This document shows, in pieces, positions 6,988-15,557 of a DNA stretch of 64,000 nucleotides; positions within the stretch are counted from its first letter, which is position 1; each line of letters starts with the position of its first letter. This stretch comes from JAKLFA01 sp038222225 (GTDB lineage: Bacteria; Omnitrophota; Gorgyraeia; Zapsychrales; JANLHA01). The notes beneath the pieces are model-generated. The model saw nothing but the letters and a program-made list of their open reading frames with translations, searched no databases and was not told the DNA's origin. The stretch is from positions 1 to 64,000 of the forward strand of contig JBBRHV010000003.1 of assembly GCA_038222225.1 (NCBI GenBank), read 5' to 3'. A program made the translations under genes and the position numbers.

Positions 6988-8370
6988 TTAAGCCTTACCA
7001 ACCTTAAATTTTTTGCCTTTTATTTTTCCGGCGCTTAAACAGGCAACGGCCTGGTCTATTTTGTCATGGACAATCGCGACATAACTATTGACCTCCAGAA
7101 CCGCGATCTTTCCCACCTCTTCCTTGAGAAGCCCCGCGTCTTTGGTCAATGCGCCTAAAATATCACCCGGGCGCATACTGTCTTTTCTGCCGCCGCTGAT
7201 ATAAAGCGTTGCCATCAACGGCTTCAAAACAACCAGCGCCAGGGGCTTTAAGTCGTCGAGTTCGACAACCGAACAATCGATCTTTAAATAATCTCCGATG
7301 GCCGGCAGCATTGCGCGTTCAGGGTTCACATATAAATTCAGGACCAGCCCTTTTTGACCGGCACGTCCGGTGCGTCCGATGCGATGAACATAACGCTCCG
7401 GTTCATGCGGCAAATCATAATTGATGACCGCGCTGACATCCTTGACATCCAGCCCGCGAGCGGCCAGATCCGTTGCCACTAAAATGCGGCAGCTTTTATT
7501 ATCAAATTTGATCAGCGTCAGCGTCCGCTCCTGCGGTTCCAGATCCGAATGCAGCTGCAAGGAATCGATTTTTTTAGAGCTCAGCATCTTGGCGACTTTT
7601 TGACAGGCCTCCCGGCTGTTGCAGAAAATAAGGCAGGACTCCGGCTGATAGTGCATGAGAACACGCAGCAAGGCGTTATTTTTATCATCGCGGACTTTAA
7701 AAAAGAACTGGTCAACCGTGATCAGCTGATGCTGAGAGTCAATCGTGACCTGAGCCACATCGTTCTGCAGGTCAGCGCTCAATGCCTTAATCCCGTTCGG
7801 AAATGTCGCCGAGAACATCATGGTCTGGCGTTCCCTGGGCAGAAAGGCGGCAATGCGATGGATCTCTTCAATGGATCCTTTTTCCAGTAAACGGTCGGCC
7901 TCATCCAGCACCAGCACCTTAAAATCAGAAGCCACGATCAAACCCTTATCGAATAATTTAACAATGCTGCCGGACGTGCCCACAATGATATGCACGCCTT
8001 GTTTTAAGGATTTAACCTTATGGCGCTCCTCTGAACCGCCGGACAGGGTGAGCACTTTGATGTTGCTGGTAAAACGCGCCAGCCGCCGGATCTCCCCTGC
8101 GACCTGTTCCGCTAATTCGCGTGTCGGAACGATCACCAGGGCCTGCGGTTTATTGTTGGCCACCTCTAATTTTTCTAAAATACCCAAGGCAAAGGCTGCG
8201 GTTTTTCCGCTTCCCGTGTTGGCCTGTCCGATAAAATCACGGTTGCTGAGAATAAACGGTAAGCCCTTTTCCTGGATCGGCGTCATTTCGAGATAACCTA
8301 AGGACGTTAAATTGTCGCGCATGTCCTGGCTTAACTTCATACTGTTAAAACTGTTCGATCCTTCACTCAT
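6988..8370 (-). CDS. dbpA: DEAD-box RNA helicase, DbpA type
   Basis: This 460-residue helicase starts at ATG 8370 (site AGAGGGA), overlapping the stop of the upstream helicase by eight bases, so the two are translationally coupled. RecA domain 1 shows ANTGSGKT (50-57), PTRELAEQ, VLDEADRLLE and SATF. Domain 2 shows CLIFCNSRE, ATDLAARGLD and HRIGRTGRAG. The last 75 residues (YISGGRKDSMRPGDILGAL to SYVAI) are the DbpA RNA-binding domain that recognises hairpin 92 of 23S rRNA, so a role in 50S ribosome assembly follows. One variation is GTSGSIVKLF in place of the usual TPGR motif Ib. Confidence 0.92.
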   Translation of the reverse strand: MSEGSNSFNSMKLSQDMRDNLTSLGYLEMTPIQEKGLPFILSNRDFIGQANTGSGKTAAFALGILEKLEVANNKPQALVIVPTRELAEQVAGEIRRLARFTSNIKVLTLSGGSEERHKVKSLKQGVHIIVGTSGSIVKLFDKGLIVASDFKVLVLDEADRLLEKGSIEEIHRIAAFLPRERQTMMFSATFPNGIKALSADLQNDVAQVTIDSQHQLITVDQFFFKVRDDKNNALLRVLMHYQPESCLIFCNSREACQKVAKMLSSKKIDSLQLHSDLEPQERTLTLIKFDNKSCRILVATDLAARGLDVKDVSAVINYDLPHEPERYVHRIGRTGRAGQKGLVLNLYVNPERAMLPAIGDYLKIDCSVVELDDLKPLALVVLKPLMATLYISGGRKDSMRPGDILGALTKDAGLLKEEVGKIAVLEVNSYVAIVHDKIDQAVACLSAGKIKGKKFKVGKA

Positions 8371-9619
8371 GTGATCCCTCTTTCTTAGCGGCCGCCGCAC
8401 GCGCTTTGTCTTTTTTACTCATGCGCAAGCCTTTGACAGGGGCCTTGCCCTTTGATTCGAACAAAGGAACGCCTGTTAATTCAAAACCCTTTATGGACTC
8501 TCGTTGTAAACGCATTCGTGTGCGTTTTTCGATCCATTGAAAATGGGCGCGGTCTTCATGACCAATAAATGTGATTGCCGTCCCCGGTTCTCCGGCCCTT
8601 GCGGTACGGCCGATACGGTGAATATAACCATCCGCTGAACGGGGCAAATCATAATTCACCACATACGGCAGCTTATCGATATCAAGGCCCCGGGCGGCTA
8701 AATCGGTCGCGACCAGGACATTGATCCTTTTATTTTTAAAATCATTTAAAACCTGATTGCGTTGCGTCTGGGTCAATCCGCCATGAAAGGCCTCGGCCAC
8801 AATATCCGCCTTCCGCAGTTTCGCAACCATGATATCAGCGTCTCTGGCCCGTGAGGCAAAGACCAACACATGCTGCCAGTGTTCGGTCTGGATCAAATGC
8901 CGCAGCAACGGTCCCCGGTTCACACGGTTCACCTCGATCGCCCGCTGATGAACATGCTCAACCGTTTGAATTTCATCATCGCCGGTCATGACCGCGGCCT
9001 CCGGCATAAAACGCTGCGCCAATGCCTTCACCTCGTCTCCCATCGTCGCGGAAAACAATAAATTGGTCCTCCCCGCCGGAAGGAGCTTAAAAATGGATTC
9101 AATTTCCTCCGTGAATCCCAAATCAAACATTTTATCCGCCTCATCCACCACCAACCAGCGGAGAGAAGCAAAATCAACCTTTTGCCGCCGCGCCACATCC
9201 AATAACCGCCCCGGCGTCGCCACCACAATATCAGCGCCGTGAATTAAACCGCGTAATTGCACATTGATATTTGACCCGCCGATCATCAGTACCGTACGCA
9301 GAGGCCTGGCCAAATGCCTCCCGTAAATCTTGATGGCACTGCTGATCTGCATTCCCAATTCACGCGTCGGCGTCAGTACCAGCGCCTTGATCGTTTTCCG
9401 TTTTTCAGAAGGACCCTCCTGCAGCAACTGTAAAATCGGCAATAGAAAAGCCGCTGTTTTACCGGTGCCGGTTTTGGCCTGGGCAATCACGTCTTTTCCC
9501 GCAAGAATAACCGGAATCGCCTGCGCCTGAATAGCGGTCGGCGTCTGGTATCCGGCATAGCGCACCGCCGTTAACAGATCTTTCGATAATCCCAATGTTG
9601 AAAATGCCAGCGTAGACAT
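8363..9619 (-). CDS. rhlE: DEAD-box RNA helicase, RhlE type
   Basis: This 418-residue protein carries all core motifs: Q motif near 25-32, AKTGTGKT (48-55), PTRELGMQ, GGSNINVQ, TPGRLLDVA, VVDEADKMFDLGF, SATM, ATDLAARGLDIDKLP and HRIGRTARAG. The short basic C-terminus (KKDKARAAAAKKEG) is typical of RhlE and likely binds RNA non-specifically. It remodels RNA duplexes during ribosome maturation and cold adaptation. It overlaps dbpA, so both are made from one mRNA. Confidence 0.9.
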   Translation of the reverse strand: MSTLAFSTLGLSKDLLTAVRYAGYQTPTAIQAQAIPVILAGKDVIAQAKTGTGKTAAFLLPILQLLQEGPSEKRKTIKALVLTPTRELGMQISSAIKIYGRHLARPLRTVLMIGGSNINVQLRGLIHGADIVVATPGRLLDVARRQKVDFASLRWLVVDEADKMFDLGFTEEIESIFKLLPAGRTNLLFSATMGDEVKALAQRFMPEAAVMTGDDEIQTVEHVHQRAIEVNRVNRGPLLRHLIQTEHWQHVLVFASRARDADIMVAKLRKADIVAEAFHGGLTQTQRNQVLNDFKNKRINVLVATDLAARGLDIDKLPYVVNYDLPRSADGYIHRIGRTARAGEPGTAITFIGHEDRAHFQWIEKRTRMRLQRESIKGFELTGVPLFESKGKAPVKGLRMSKKDKARAAAAKKEGSHE

Positions 9620-9784
9620 CTCTTTTAAACAGTCCCTGTGATTAAACCTTCATTTCCCGCCTTCATTGCGCCGCATCAGAAGAGAAATCTATGCTCCGGT
9701 GACGCTTTTCTGACCTGGCCCCACCCGAACTGTACCATTTGATGTGAATAAGGTAAAGTCATTTCTATGGCCTAGAAATATTTG

Positions 9785-9831
9785 ATATTAGGGACAAACA
9801 CGAATTAATATTAATTAGCTGTCCCTAATAT
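9785..9831. repeat. 12-base perfect inverted repeat
   Basis: ATATTAGGGACA (9785-9796) and TGTCCCTAATAT (9820-9831) flank an AT-rich 23-base loop. It sits just before the TGGTAGCC tail of a tRNA-derived repeat, in the same position as terminators next to other copies. There is no gene in 9620-10135 apart from these repeats. Confidence 0.6.
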
Positions 9832-9842
9832 TCCCATATATC

Positions 9843-9976
9843 TGGTAGCCTCAGGCTTCGCCAATGCTTAAGCCGCTCCTTCCCCTTCGACTCGCTTACG
9901 CTCGCTCAGGGTCAGTCGGCCAAACCACGGAGGCTTCGGCACTCCCTCGGACACTGCGTCCTCAGTCGCCGGATTT
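9843..9976 (-). repeat. tRNA-Glu-tail-linked dispersed repeat, copy 1
   Basis: Read on the minus strand it begins AAATCCGGCGACTGAGGAC, passes TGTCCGAGGGAGTG and ends GGCGAAGCCTGAGGCTACCA. The first eight bases look like a tRNA T-loop/T-stem, and the last bases like an acceptor end with CCA. A hairpin GGCTT/AAGCC precedes the end. Related copies lie at 39513, 47467 and 47794. Confidence 0.6.
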
Positions 9977-10072
9977 CATATATCTCTCAACGCCATTTAT
10001 GTGTTTCACCACCAAATCCACCGCCAAACATATGAGCCAAACAGCTTAAATTTTGTCGTAACATATGAAAAT

Positions 10073-10100
10073 TTGTTAATTCATGAAACTCGTCTATAAT
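10073..10100 (+). promoter_or_regulatory. Promoter of the broken exporter gene
   Basis: TTGTTA (10073-10078), 16-base spacer, consensus TATAAT (10095-10100), followed 36 bases later by ATG 10136 with GGGAG as ribosome site. Confidence 0.55.
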
Positions 10101-10135
10101 AAAGCAGCGATCTACCCACAACTGTTTGGGAGATC

Positions 10136-10673
10136 ATGAAAGAACACCTACATACCAAAAAGACCCGACACAATAAAGAAGCCCTGACTTTTCTGGGCCT
10201 CGCCATTCTTTCATTATTTGTCCTGATTAAATTTGTCAACCTTGTCCCCCCAAGTTGACGAAAACTTTTTCTTTGCCGAAAACGATCCTCAGTTTCAAAA
10301 TGAAATAAAAATATCAGAACGATTTTTAAGAAAAAACTCCCCGCTCATCATCAGCGCCAAAGGAGATATTCAATCCGATCCATACTACCAAAAGGTTGAC
10401 GGCCTTACGAATGCGCTTATCAATACCCCTGACGTTTCCGGAGTTAAAAGCATCCCCAGCGGCCCTGCAGATCTTAAGGACGCAATGACGAGCTCATTAT
10501 GGAAACGCATACTGATCTCGCAAGATCAACGTTCAACAAATATTATTATTTTCCTCGACGATGAAAAATCTTCTGAGAGCATCAAGCCAATTGAAAAGCT
10601 TATTAATGACGCCGAAAACAACGACTTCCAATTAAGTGCCTCCGGCCTCCCCTATATTGTTGAACTGATCAAA
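10136..10673 (+). pseudogene. Truncated and frameshifted RND/MMPL-family exporter
   Basis: ATG 10136 opens a frame with basic start, one membrane segment (LTFLGLAILSLFVLIKFV) and a stop at about 10257. A one-base shift in a run of six Cs restores the family sequence (SPQVDENFFFAENDPQFQ), and the periplasmic domain continues to about residue 185 (ASGLPYIVELIK). A normal member has about 800 residues and 12 membrane segments; everything after the first periplasmic part is gone, replaced by a fragment of a Fic gene on the other strand. Not functional. Confidence 0.75.
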
Positions 10674-10729
10674 TGATCCTTTCTTTCTTTTAACTTATCA
10701 AACTCCTTTAAAATAGCCGCTAATTTCAC
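10652..10729 (-). pseudogene. N-terminal shard of a Fic gene
   Basis: The peptide KLAAILKEFDKLKERKDHLIS closely matches the start of the intact Fic protein at 46708 (KLSAILKEFNKLKETKDHLIS). Only about 24 codons remain before the sequence switches to the exporter remnant. This shows that a second Fic locus once existed here. Confidence 0.65.
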
Positions 10730-10900
10730 TATCAAAACAAGAACTTCCTCAATCTCTGCCCAGAAGTTCAGCAAGACATCATCCTCGGTGATGAAGAAAA
10801 CTTTCGCGATATCCCCGAATACAAAAGCCGCCCCATCCTTCAGTTGTTCGATCCAAATACTCAGCTCTCCCGATGGAAAAAGATGACGTTCATTTACTAA
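10718..10900 (+). pseudogene. Possible tail of a recombinase-like gene
   Basis: The plus frame reads NFLNLCPEVQQDIILGDEEN and RDIPEYKSRPILQLFDPN before TAA at 10898. The LCPEVQ..I pattern recalls a short helix-turn-helix segment found beside site-specific recombinases; this is from memory and weak. It supports the view that 10.1-11.2 kb is a graveyard of mobile DNA. Confidence 0.3.
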
Positions 10901-10992
10901 GTGGCAATTCTGAGAGGACTGATCCATATTGGGCCATAAATGGGACCTTCGAGAGGCATGAGCTTTTTGAATTATCCACAGCTAAGGCATAA

Positions 10993-11203
10993 ACCACAAA
11001 ACAACGCCCCAATCATGCCCTAACCGTTTGCAACCAACGCGGGCATCCCTCCTTCGGAGGTCGATGCTGCGTAATCATCTAAACCCTGCAAAAAACAGCA
11101 GCGTTTAGATACGCAAACCGCATCAAAGAGATCCCTGACTGCGTTTGGCAATCAGGGATCTTTTTGATTCTAAGAGTCGCTTCCGACACTGTTATACTGG
11201 TAG
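10993..11203 (+). ncRNA. Structured repeat, copy A (candidate non-coding RNA)
   Basis: It contains, in order, a hairpin GCATCCCTCC/GGAGG..GATGC with a UUC loop, a stem ATCTAAAC/GTTTAGAT, a GATGC that can also pair with a downstream GCATC, and a terminator GATCCCTGA/TCAGGGATC with TTTTT. It ends GAGTCGCTTCCGACACTGTT then ATACTGGTAG. Copies B (43946) and C (47042) share it, and C shows a compensatory T:A to C:G change in the first hairpin. It lies on the 5' side of the Fic shard, as C does for the intact Fic. Nothing recognisable lies in 11204-11680. Confidence 0.55.
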
Positions 11204-11680
11204 TGGGGGCTAATCGCGGTAGTCATAGCCTCTCTACGTCATTATCCATATCCTATATAATTGAAATTACAAAATCAAAGCAATTTGCGGATCACAGAGA
11301 ATGCTTTATCAACTGGAGTGATTCGAACCAATTAATACCACAATTTGAAGCCAAAAACAACGCGAAAAAATGTCCTATTTGTCCACTTTTTAGACGCCAG
11401 AATTTACATAACTATTTGATATATAATCAATTGGGGGCGTCCGGAACCTTTAAGGCGGACATAACTTTTTTCGCAATTATAAATATCCAAATCACTTAAA
11501 AGGGACATCTTAGCCTTCAAGTTATGAAGTTGAAGCATATTTTACATAACCCGTTGCTATATAAAGAAAAGACAGATAACCTAACAAGTTGTATGCTGGA
11601 TTTGTGATCGTTCTAGGGCGACTGAGCACATCAAGTTTGAACCTCTTTAATGACCTGAAATAGTTTTTTAAACTAAATTT

Positions 11681-13144
11681 CTACAGTATAGAAGAAAGAA
11701 GCCGCATCAAAGAATTCCGCAAATGCACAATAGTAGAAGTTTTATTAAAATCTGCCAATGTAACTTCTTTTGAATTCGCCAGATCTTTCAGGATCTGCGC
11801 ATCTATTTCATTTGTCAATTTTGGATCATAGAAAACAGCATTAACTTCATAATTCAGACGAAGACTTCTTATATCAAAATTTGCTGTTCCTATAGTACAA
11901 ATCCGGCTATCACTTGACAGGATTTTCGCATGCAAAAATCCTTTTTGATATTGAAAAATCCTTACACCAGACTTAAGAAGCTCTTCGAAATAAGAATATG
12001 CTGCCCAGTAAGGAATCAGATTATCCGGCACTCCCGTCATCAATACTGTAACCTTAATGCCCCGCATCGCTGCTGTTTTTAAGGCCATAAGTAACGTCGT
12101 ATCGGGAATAAAATATGGCGAAACAATAGTGATATTTTTTTGCGCCAGCGTAATAAAAGAGAAATACAGATGCATAATTGCCGGCCACGTTGAATCAAAG
12201 CCTGAAGTTGGAAATTGAATTGGAAGATCTCCCTCTAATCCAAGCTCTTCTGGAATCGGAAAATATTTTTTATCTAAAATATCTTCTTGATTAACAGTGT
12301 TGGCCCAATCAATCGAAAAAATTGCATTTAAAATATTGACGCAGTCTCCTTCAAGACGAATATGCGTATCTCTCCAGGAATCATATTTCTTCCCACCATC
12401 TATAACTTCCTGACCGACATTCATGCCGCCCGTATAGGCAATTTCTCCATCAATGACAGCGATTTTTCGATGATTCCTATAGTTAAAAGTGTGAACCTTA
12501 AAAGGCGATAAATAATTAAAGAATGGATAAATAAGAACTCCGCCCTTTCTTAATTCGTGAATATACAAACGCCCTAAAGGAAAGAAGCATCCAGAATAAT
12601 CATATAAAATCCTTACCTCCACACCTTGTTTCACTTTCTCAAGAAGAAGCGTTTTTAACGTCTGGCCTAAGCTATCATTTGAAGTCCAAATAAAATATTG
12701 AAGATGAATAAATTTCTTGGCTTCTTTAATGTCCTTAATAAGATATTCAAACTTCTCTTTGCCCGCGTGGAAAACTTTTACCTTATTATTTGTTGTTAGC
12801 AGCGATCTTGAGTTGCGGTATAAAAGCGTCATCAAGTCGTCTTGATAAACGTTGGACTGGCTCTTCATCTTCTTGATCAGCGCCTCCTGAACCTCATCGA
12901 TCGGCTTAAATAACGTAATCAGATTCTTAGCAAGATGCTGTGGAAGCTTCCTTTTCTTATCATAACTTCTTTTCCAATTTCGACCAACAATCAAATAAAT
13001 CACGAAACCAAACACAGGCAAAAGAATAAAAATGAATATCCAGGCAAATGTTTCAGAGGGCTGCCTATTGTCCAGCAAAAGAACAATGGCTGTAAAAATA
13101 ATATAAATATGAAAAGCGATTACAAGAAGAGGAACAATGCTCAT
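11681..13144 (-). CDS. cls: Cardiolipin synthase (phospholipase D family)
   Basis: This 487-residue membrane enzyme condenses two phosphatidylglycerols to cardiolipin. Two N-terminal membrane segments (residues 3-21 and 32-52) precede two HKD catalytic motifs: HRKIAVIDG with GGMN, and HAKILSSD with GTANFD. Length and order fit the ClsA class. AGGAG precedes ATG 13144. It is the last gene of an envelope operon that begins at 18646; EEP-phosphatase plus PLD-synthase pairing is also seen in the E. coli ybhP-clsB operon. Confidence 0.9.
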   Translation of the reverse strand: MSIVPLLVIAFHIYIIFTAIVLLLDNRQPSETFAWIFIFILLPVFGFVIYLIVGRNWKRSYDKKRKLPQHLAKNLITLFKPIDEVQEALIKKMKSQSNVYQDDLMTLLYRNSRSLLTTNNKVKVFHAGKEKFEYLIKDIKEAKKFIHLQYFIWTSNDSLGQTLKTLLLEKVKQGVEVRILYDYSGCFFPLGRLYIHELRKGGVLIYPFFNYLSPFKVHTFNYRNHRKIAVIDGEIAYTGGMNVGQEVIDGGKKYDSWRDTHIRLEGDCVNILNAIFSIDWANTVNQEDILDKKYFPIPEELGLEGDLPIQFPTSGFDSTWPAIMHLYFSFITLAQKNITIVSPYFIPDTTLLMALKTAAMRGIKVTVLMTGVPDNLIPYWAAYSYFEELLKSGVRIFQYQKGFLHAKILSSDSRICTIGTANFDIRSLRLNYEVNAVFYDPKLTNEIDAQILKDLANSKEVTLADFNKTSTIVHLRNSLMRLLSSIL

Positions 13145-13189
13145 TATGAACTCCTAAAAAGTACTGTTAAAATTTTTATCTATTCTGTC

Positions 13190-13576
13190 TTATTTCGTTA
13201 CCTTAAAAACCCAGATTTTAAATGTAACGAAAGTAAAAATAGCAGTCGCCGTCGTTGCGATTATTAAAGCTAAAAAAACCGCCTGCTGACTAGCTTGCAA
13301 AACTATCTCATTGACAAAAACATTAACACCTAATGCGCAAATATTTGCGGCAGTGAATCGCATGACCTCCGTTAAGGATTTTTCATTTTGTTCAAACGTC
13401 CAATACTTATTTAACAAATAAGCAATTATACCGCCGCAAGTGAACGAAATACATTTAGCCAGGGCAAATGGAAATAAATGGATCAGAACATAATACACAG
13501 TGATATCTGTAAAAATAGCAAGCAAGCCTACTAGCATAAATCTTAGCAATTCTGATTTATTTTTACTTTTTATCAT
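13190..13576 (-). CDS. GtrA-family membrane protein
   Basis: This 128-residue protein has four predicted membrane helices and the GtrA signature (LLRFMLVGLLAIFTDITVYY, then GGIIAYLLNKYWTF). Members move lipid-linked sugars across the inner membrane or assist glycosyltransferases. Its start lies inside the end of the glycosyltransferase gene (14-base overlap), so the two are coupled and GtrA probably handles that enzyme's product. Confidence 0.85.
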   Translation of the reverse strand: MIKSKNKSELLRFMLVGLLAIFTDITVYYVLIHLFPFALAKCISFTCGGIIAYLLNKYWTFEQNEKSLTEVMRFTAANICALGVNVFVNEIVLQASQQAVFLALIIATTATAIFTFVTFKIWVFKVTK

Positions 13577-14906
13577 TGGAAGTATGTTCTCGTATTATTC
13601 TTTTAATATTCTTTTGAATTTCCCTTACAACCGTTGCTGGAATTCCGGCAATTGCTAAAGCGCCTGCTGAAGATGTATTTGACATTAGATCGGTTTGCAT
13701 TTTCAGCATTCTCATCGCCTTTCTCCAAGCACTATCTTCCACATGACGCTCCTCCTTACGATGCTTTTTTATGGTCGCAGAATAAAGCGCAAGCGCCTTA
13801 TCAACACAAAGCGGTACGGAATAATTGTCAGCTGTTTTTTTAGAATTTTTAATCATAACTGCTCGGTCATGTAGAGATAATGCTGCCATCCAATCCAAGC
13901 AGGCAGAAAATTCCTTGATATTGTCTTTTTTGATCATTCTTCCATTTTGTTTGTCTATCAATATATCCCTGACTCCTGGCGCGTCAACCGCCACCACAGG
14001 CGTTCCCGCAGCCATCGCCTCTGCTAAAACTAATCCCTGCGTTTCACTATGCGATGCAAATACAAAAACATCCAAAGCATCATACGCATTGATAAGCTGT
14101 TTTCCTTTTAATGAACCAGTACAGACCAGTCGATCGGCAAATTTCATTTTTTCAAAACTTTCTTTTATATCCTCCAGCGAAGGACCATTTCCAACAACAA
14201 CAAAATATGCTTTTTTATTTTTCTTTAAAAAAGAAATCACTGCTTTGGATAAAAAAACTACATTTTTCTCCGGTGCGATTCGGCCTATGATGCCAACCAC
14301 AAATGCATCGTTTGGAATACTAAAATATTTACGAAATGTTTTACCGTCTCCTTTTTTAAATTCATCAACATAAATACCCGTAGGTACCACATCGATTGGT
14401 GCTATTACGCCTCTTTCTTTAAGAAGATCAGCTACACTTTTACTGGGAGCAATGACCTGATCACACAAATCCGCATAACCTTTTGCAAGCGCGATAACAA
14501 ATTTTTTCATAGCCCTTGAATCGCCAGGTAAATAATGCGTGTTTTCTTCATAAATCGTATGATTCGTAAAAACAATTGGTACATTGAACTTTGCTGATGC
14601 TCTTAAGGCCGTGTCGCCAACTAAAAAAGGATGATGTGTATGAATAATATCCGGTTTAAATTTTTTCAACGTTTGATTCAATTTTTGCGACATTGGCAAT
14701 TCAACTGAAAAATCTGTATGATTAAACTTTTGAATCGCAGGAAGGCGAAAAACACCCCTTTCCCTCTTAGAATCTTTCTCGAATTCTGGAGCAATAATTA
14801 AAACCTTATGTCCACGTTTGCGATATTCATTAGAAAAGACCTCAATCGATATCTCTAAACCCCCAAGAATAGGTTTATACGTATTGGTCATCATGATAAT
14901 ATTCAT
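13563..14906 (-). CDS. GT4-family glycosyltransferase
   Basis: This 447-residue protein starts with the GT-B pattern TYKPILGGLEISIEVFS; the middle holds HTHHPFLVGDTAL and VFTNHTIYEEN. The C-terminal domain has GIIGRIAPEKNVVFL and the donor motif SHSETQGLVLAEAMAAGTPVVA with E..G..LxE. It resembles diacylglycerol glucosyltransferases and PimB-like enzymes, and a lipid acceptor is likely given the neighbours. The extra 60 C-terminal residues contain an amphipathic helix (KMQTDLM...AGIPATVVREIQ), possibly for membrane binding. It starts at the base following the upstream stop. Confidence 0.88.
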   Translation of the reverse strand: MNIIMMTNTYKPILGGLEISIEVFSNEYRKRGHKVLIIAPEFEKDSKRERGVFRLPAIQKFNHTDFSVELPMSQKLNQTLKKFKPDIIHTHHPFLVGDTALRASAKFNVPIVFTNHTIYEENTHYLPGDSRAMKKFVIALAKGYADLCDQVIAPSKSVADLLKERGVIAPIDVVPTGIYVDEFKKGDGKTFRKYFSIPNDAFVVGIIGRIAPEKNVVFLSKAVISFLKKNKKAYFVVVGNGPSLEDIKESFEKMKFADRLVCTGSLKGKQLINAYDALDVFVFASHSETQGLVLAEAMAAGTPVVAVDAPGVRDILIDKQNGRMIKKDNIKEFSACLDWMAALSLHDRAVMIKNSKKTADNYSVPLCVDKALALYSATIKKHRKEERHVEDSAWRKAMRMLKMQTDLMSNTSSAGALAIAGIPATVVREIQKNIKRIIREHTSNDKK

Positions 14907-15557
14907 TTATATTTTCTCTTTTATTAAATTGTTTACTAAAAAATACACTCCCACAAGTAAAACAAGGGCTACTGCCATTTTCCACCAATGCTGGGGATTG
15001 GATAATACGCTTACAAATGAATCACCAAAATAAACTAAAGCGATCGAACCCGGCAACATACCAATAATCGTACCCAAGATATACTTCCAATATTTTATTT
15101 TTGTTAAACCAATAATAATATTTTGAACATCCCACGCAATATTGGGAACTAAGCGAATGATAACAACACTTATCAAACTGTTTTTTTCAATATATTTCTC
15201 TACCCTTTCAGCTTTTTTACCAACAATATTCTCAACCATTTCAGGAGCAATATAGCGGGCAATAAAAAACTGCCACGTTGCACACACAACATAAGCCACC
15301 ATAATATAAATCAGTCCTTCCCATCCCCAAATAACTCCGGCTAGAAGCGTGGCTCCGGTGGCTGGAAATAAAATAAAGGGACGAATTTGAAAAAATAATA
15401 TATAAACCAGCGGTGCCCAGACGCCATATGCCGTAACACTTTCCTTTATTCGAACAATATCTATACCCGAATAATCTACGCCCATCTTTTTTAATACAAC
15501 AAAAAGGGTTATAAATATCGCCGCAAAAACACCTAGTCGAATTAATGTTTTCTTCAT
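14907..15557 (-). CDS. TVP38/TMEM64 (VTT/DedA-like) membrane protein
   Basis: This 216-residue protein has about five hydrophobic segments and the VTT core: FILFPATGATLLAGVIWG with re-entrant glycines, and VVIIRLVPNIAWDVQNIIIG. Members of the DedA/VTT superfamily move lipids between leaflets. ATGA overlap with the upstream glycosidase shows coupling. Flipping of the glycolipid made by the next gene is plausible inference. Confidence 0.87.
   Translation of the reverse strand: MKKTLIRLGVFAAIFITLFVVLKKMGVDYSGIDIVRIKESVTAYGVWAPLVYILFFQIRPFILFPATGATLLAGVIWGWEGLIYIMVAYVVCATWQFFIARYIAPEMVENIVGKKAERVEKYIEKNSLISVVIIRLVPNIAWDVQNIIIGLTKIKYWKYILGTIIGMLPGSIALVYFGDSFVSVLSNPQHWWKMAVALVLLVGVYFLVNNLIKEKI

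Noticed and set aside
11164..11499. Plus-strand open frame of 111 codons
   Set aside because: It begins inside the structured repeat, has no ribosome site and shows no recognisable protein pattern.
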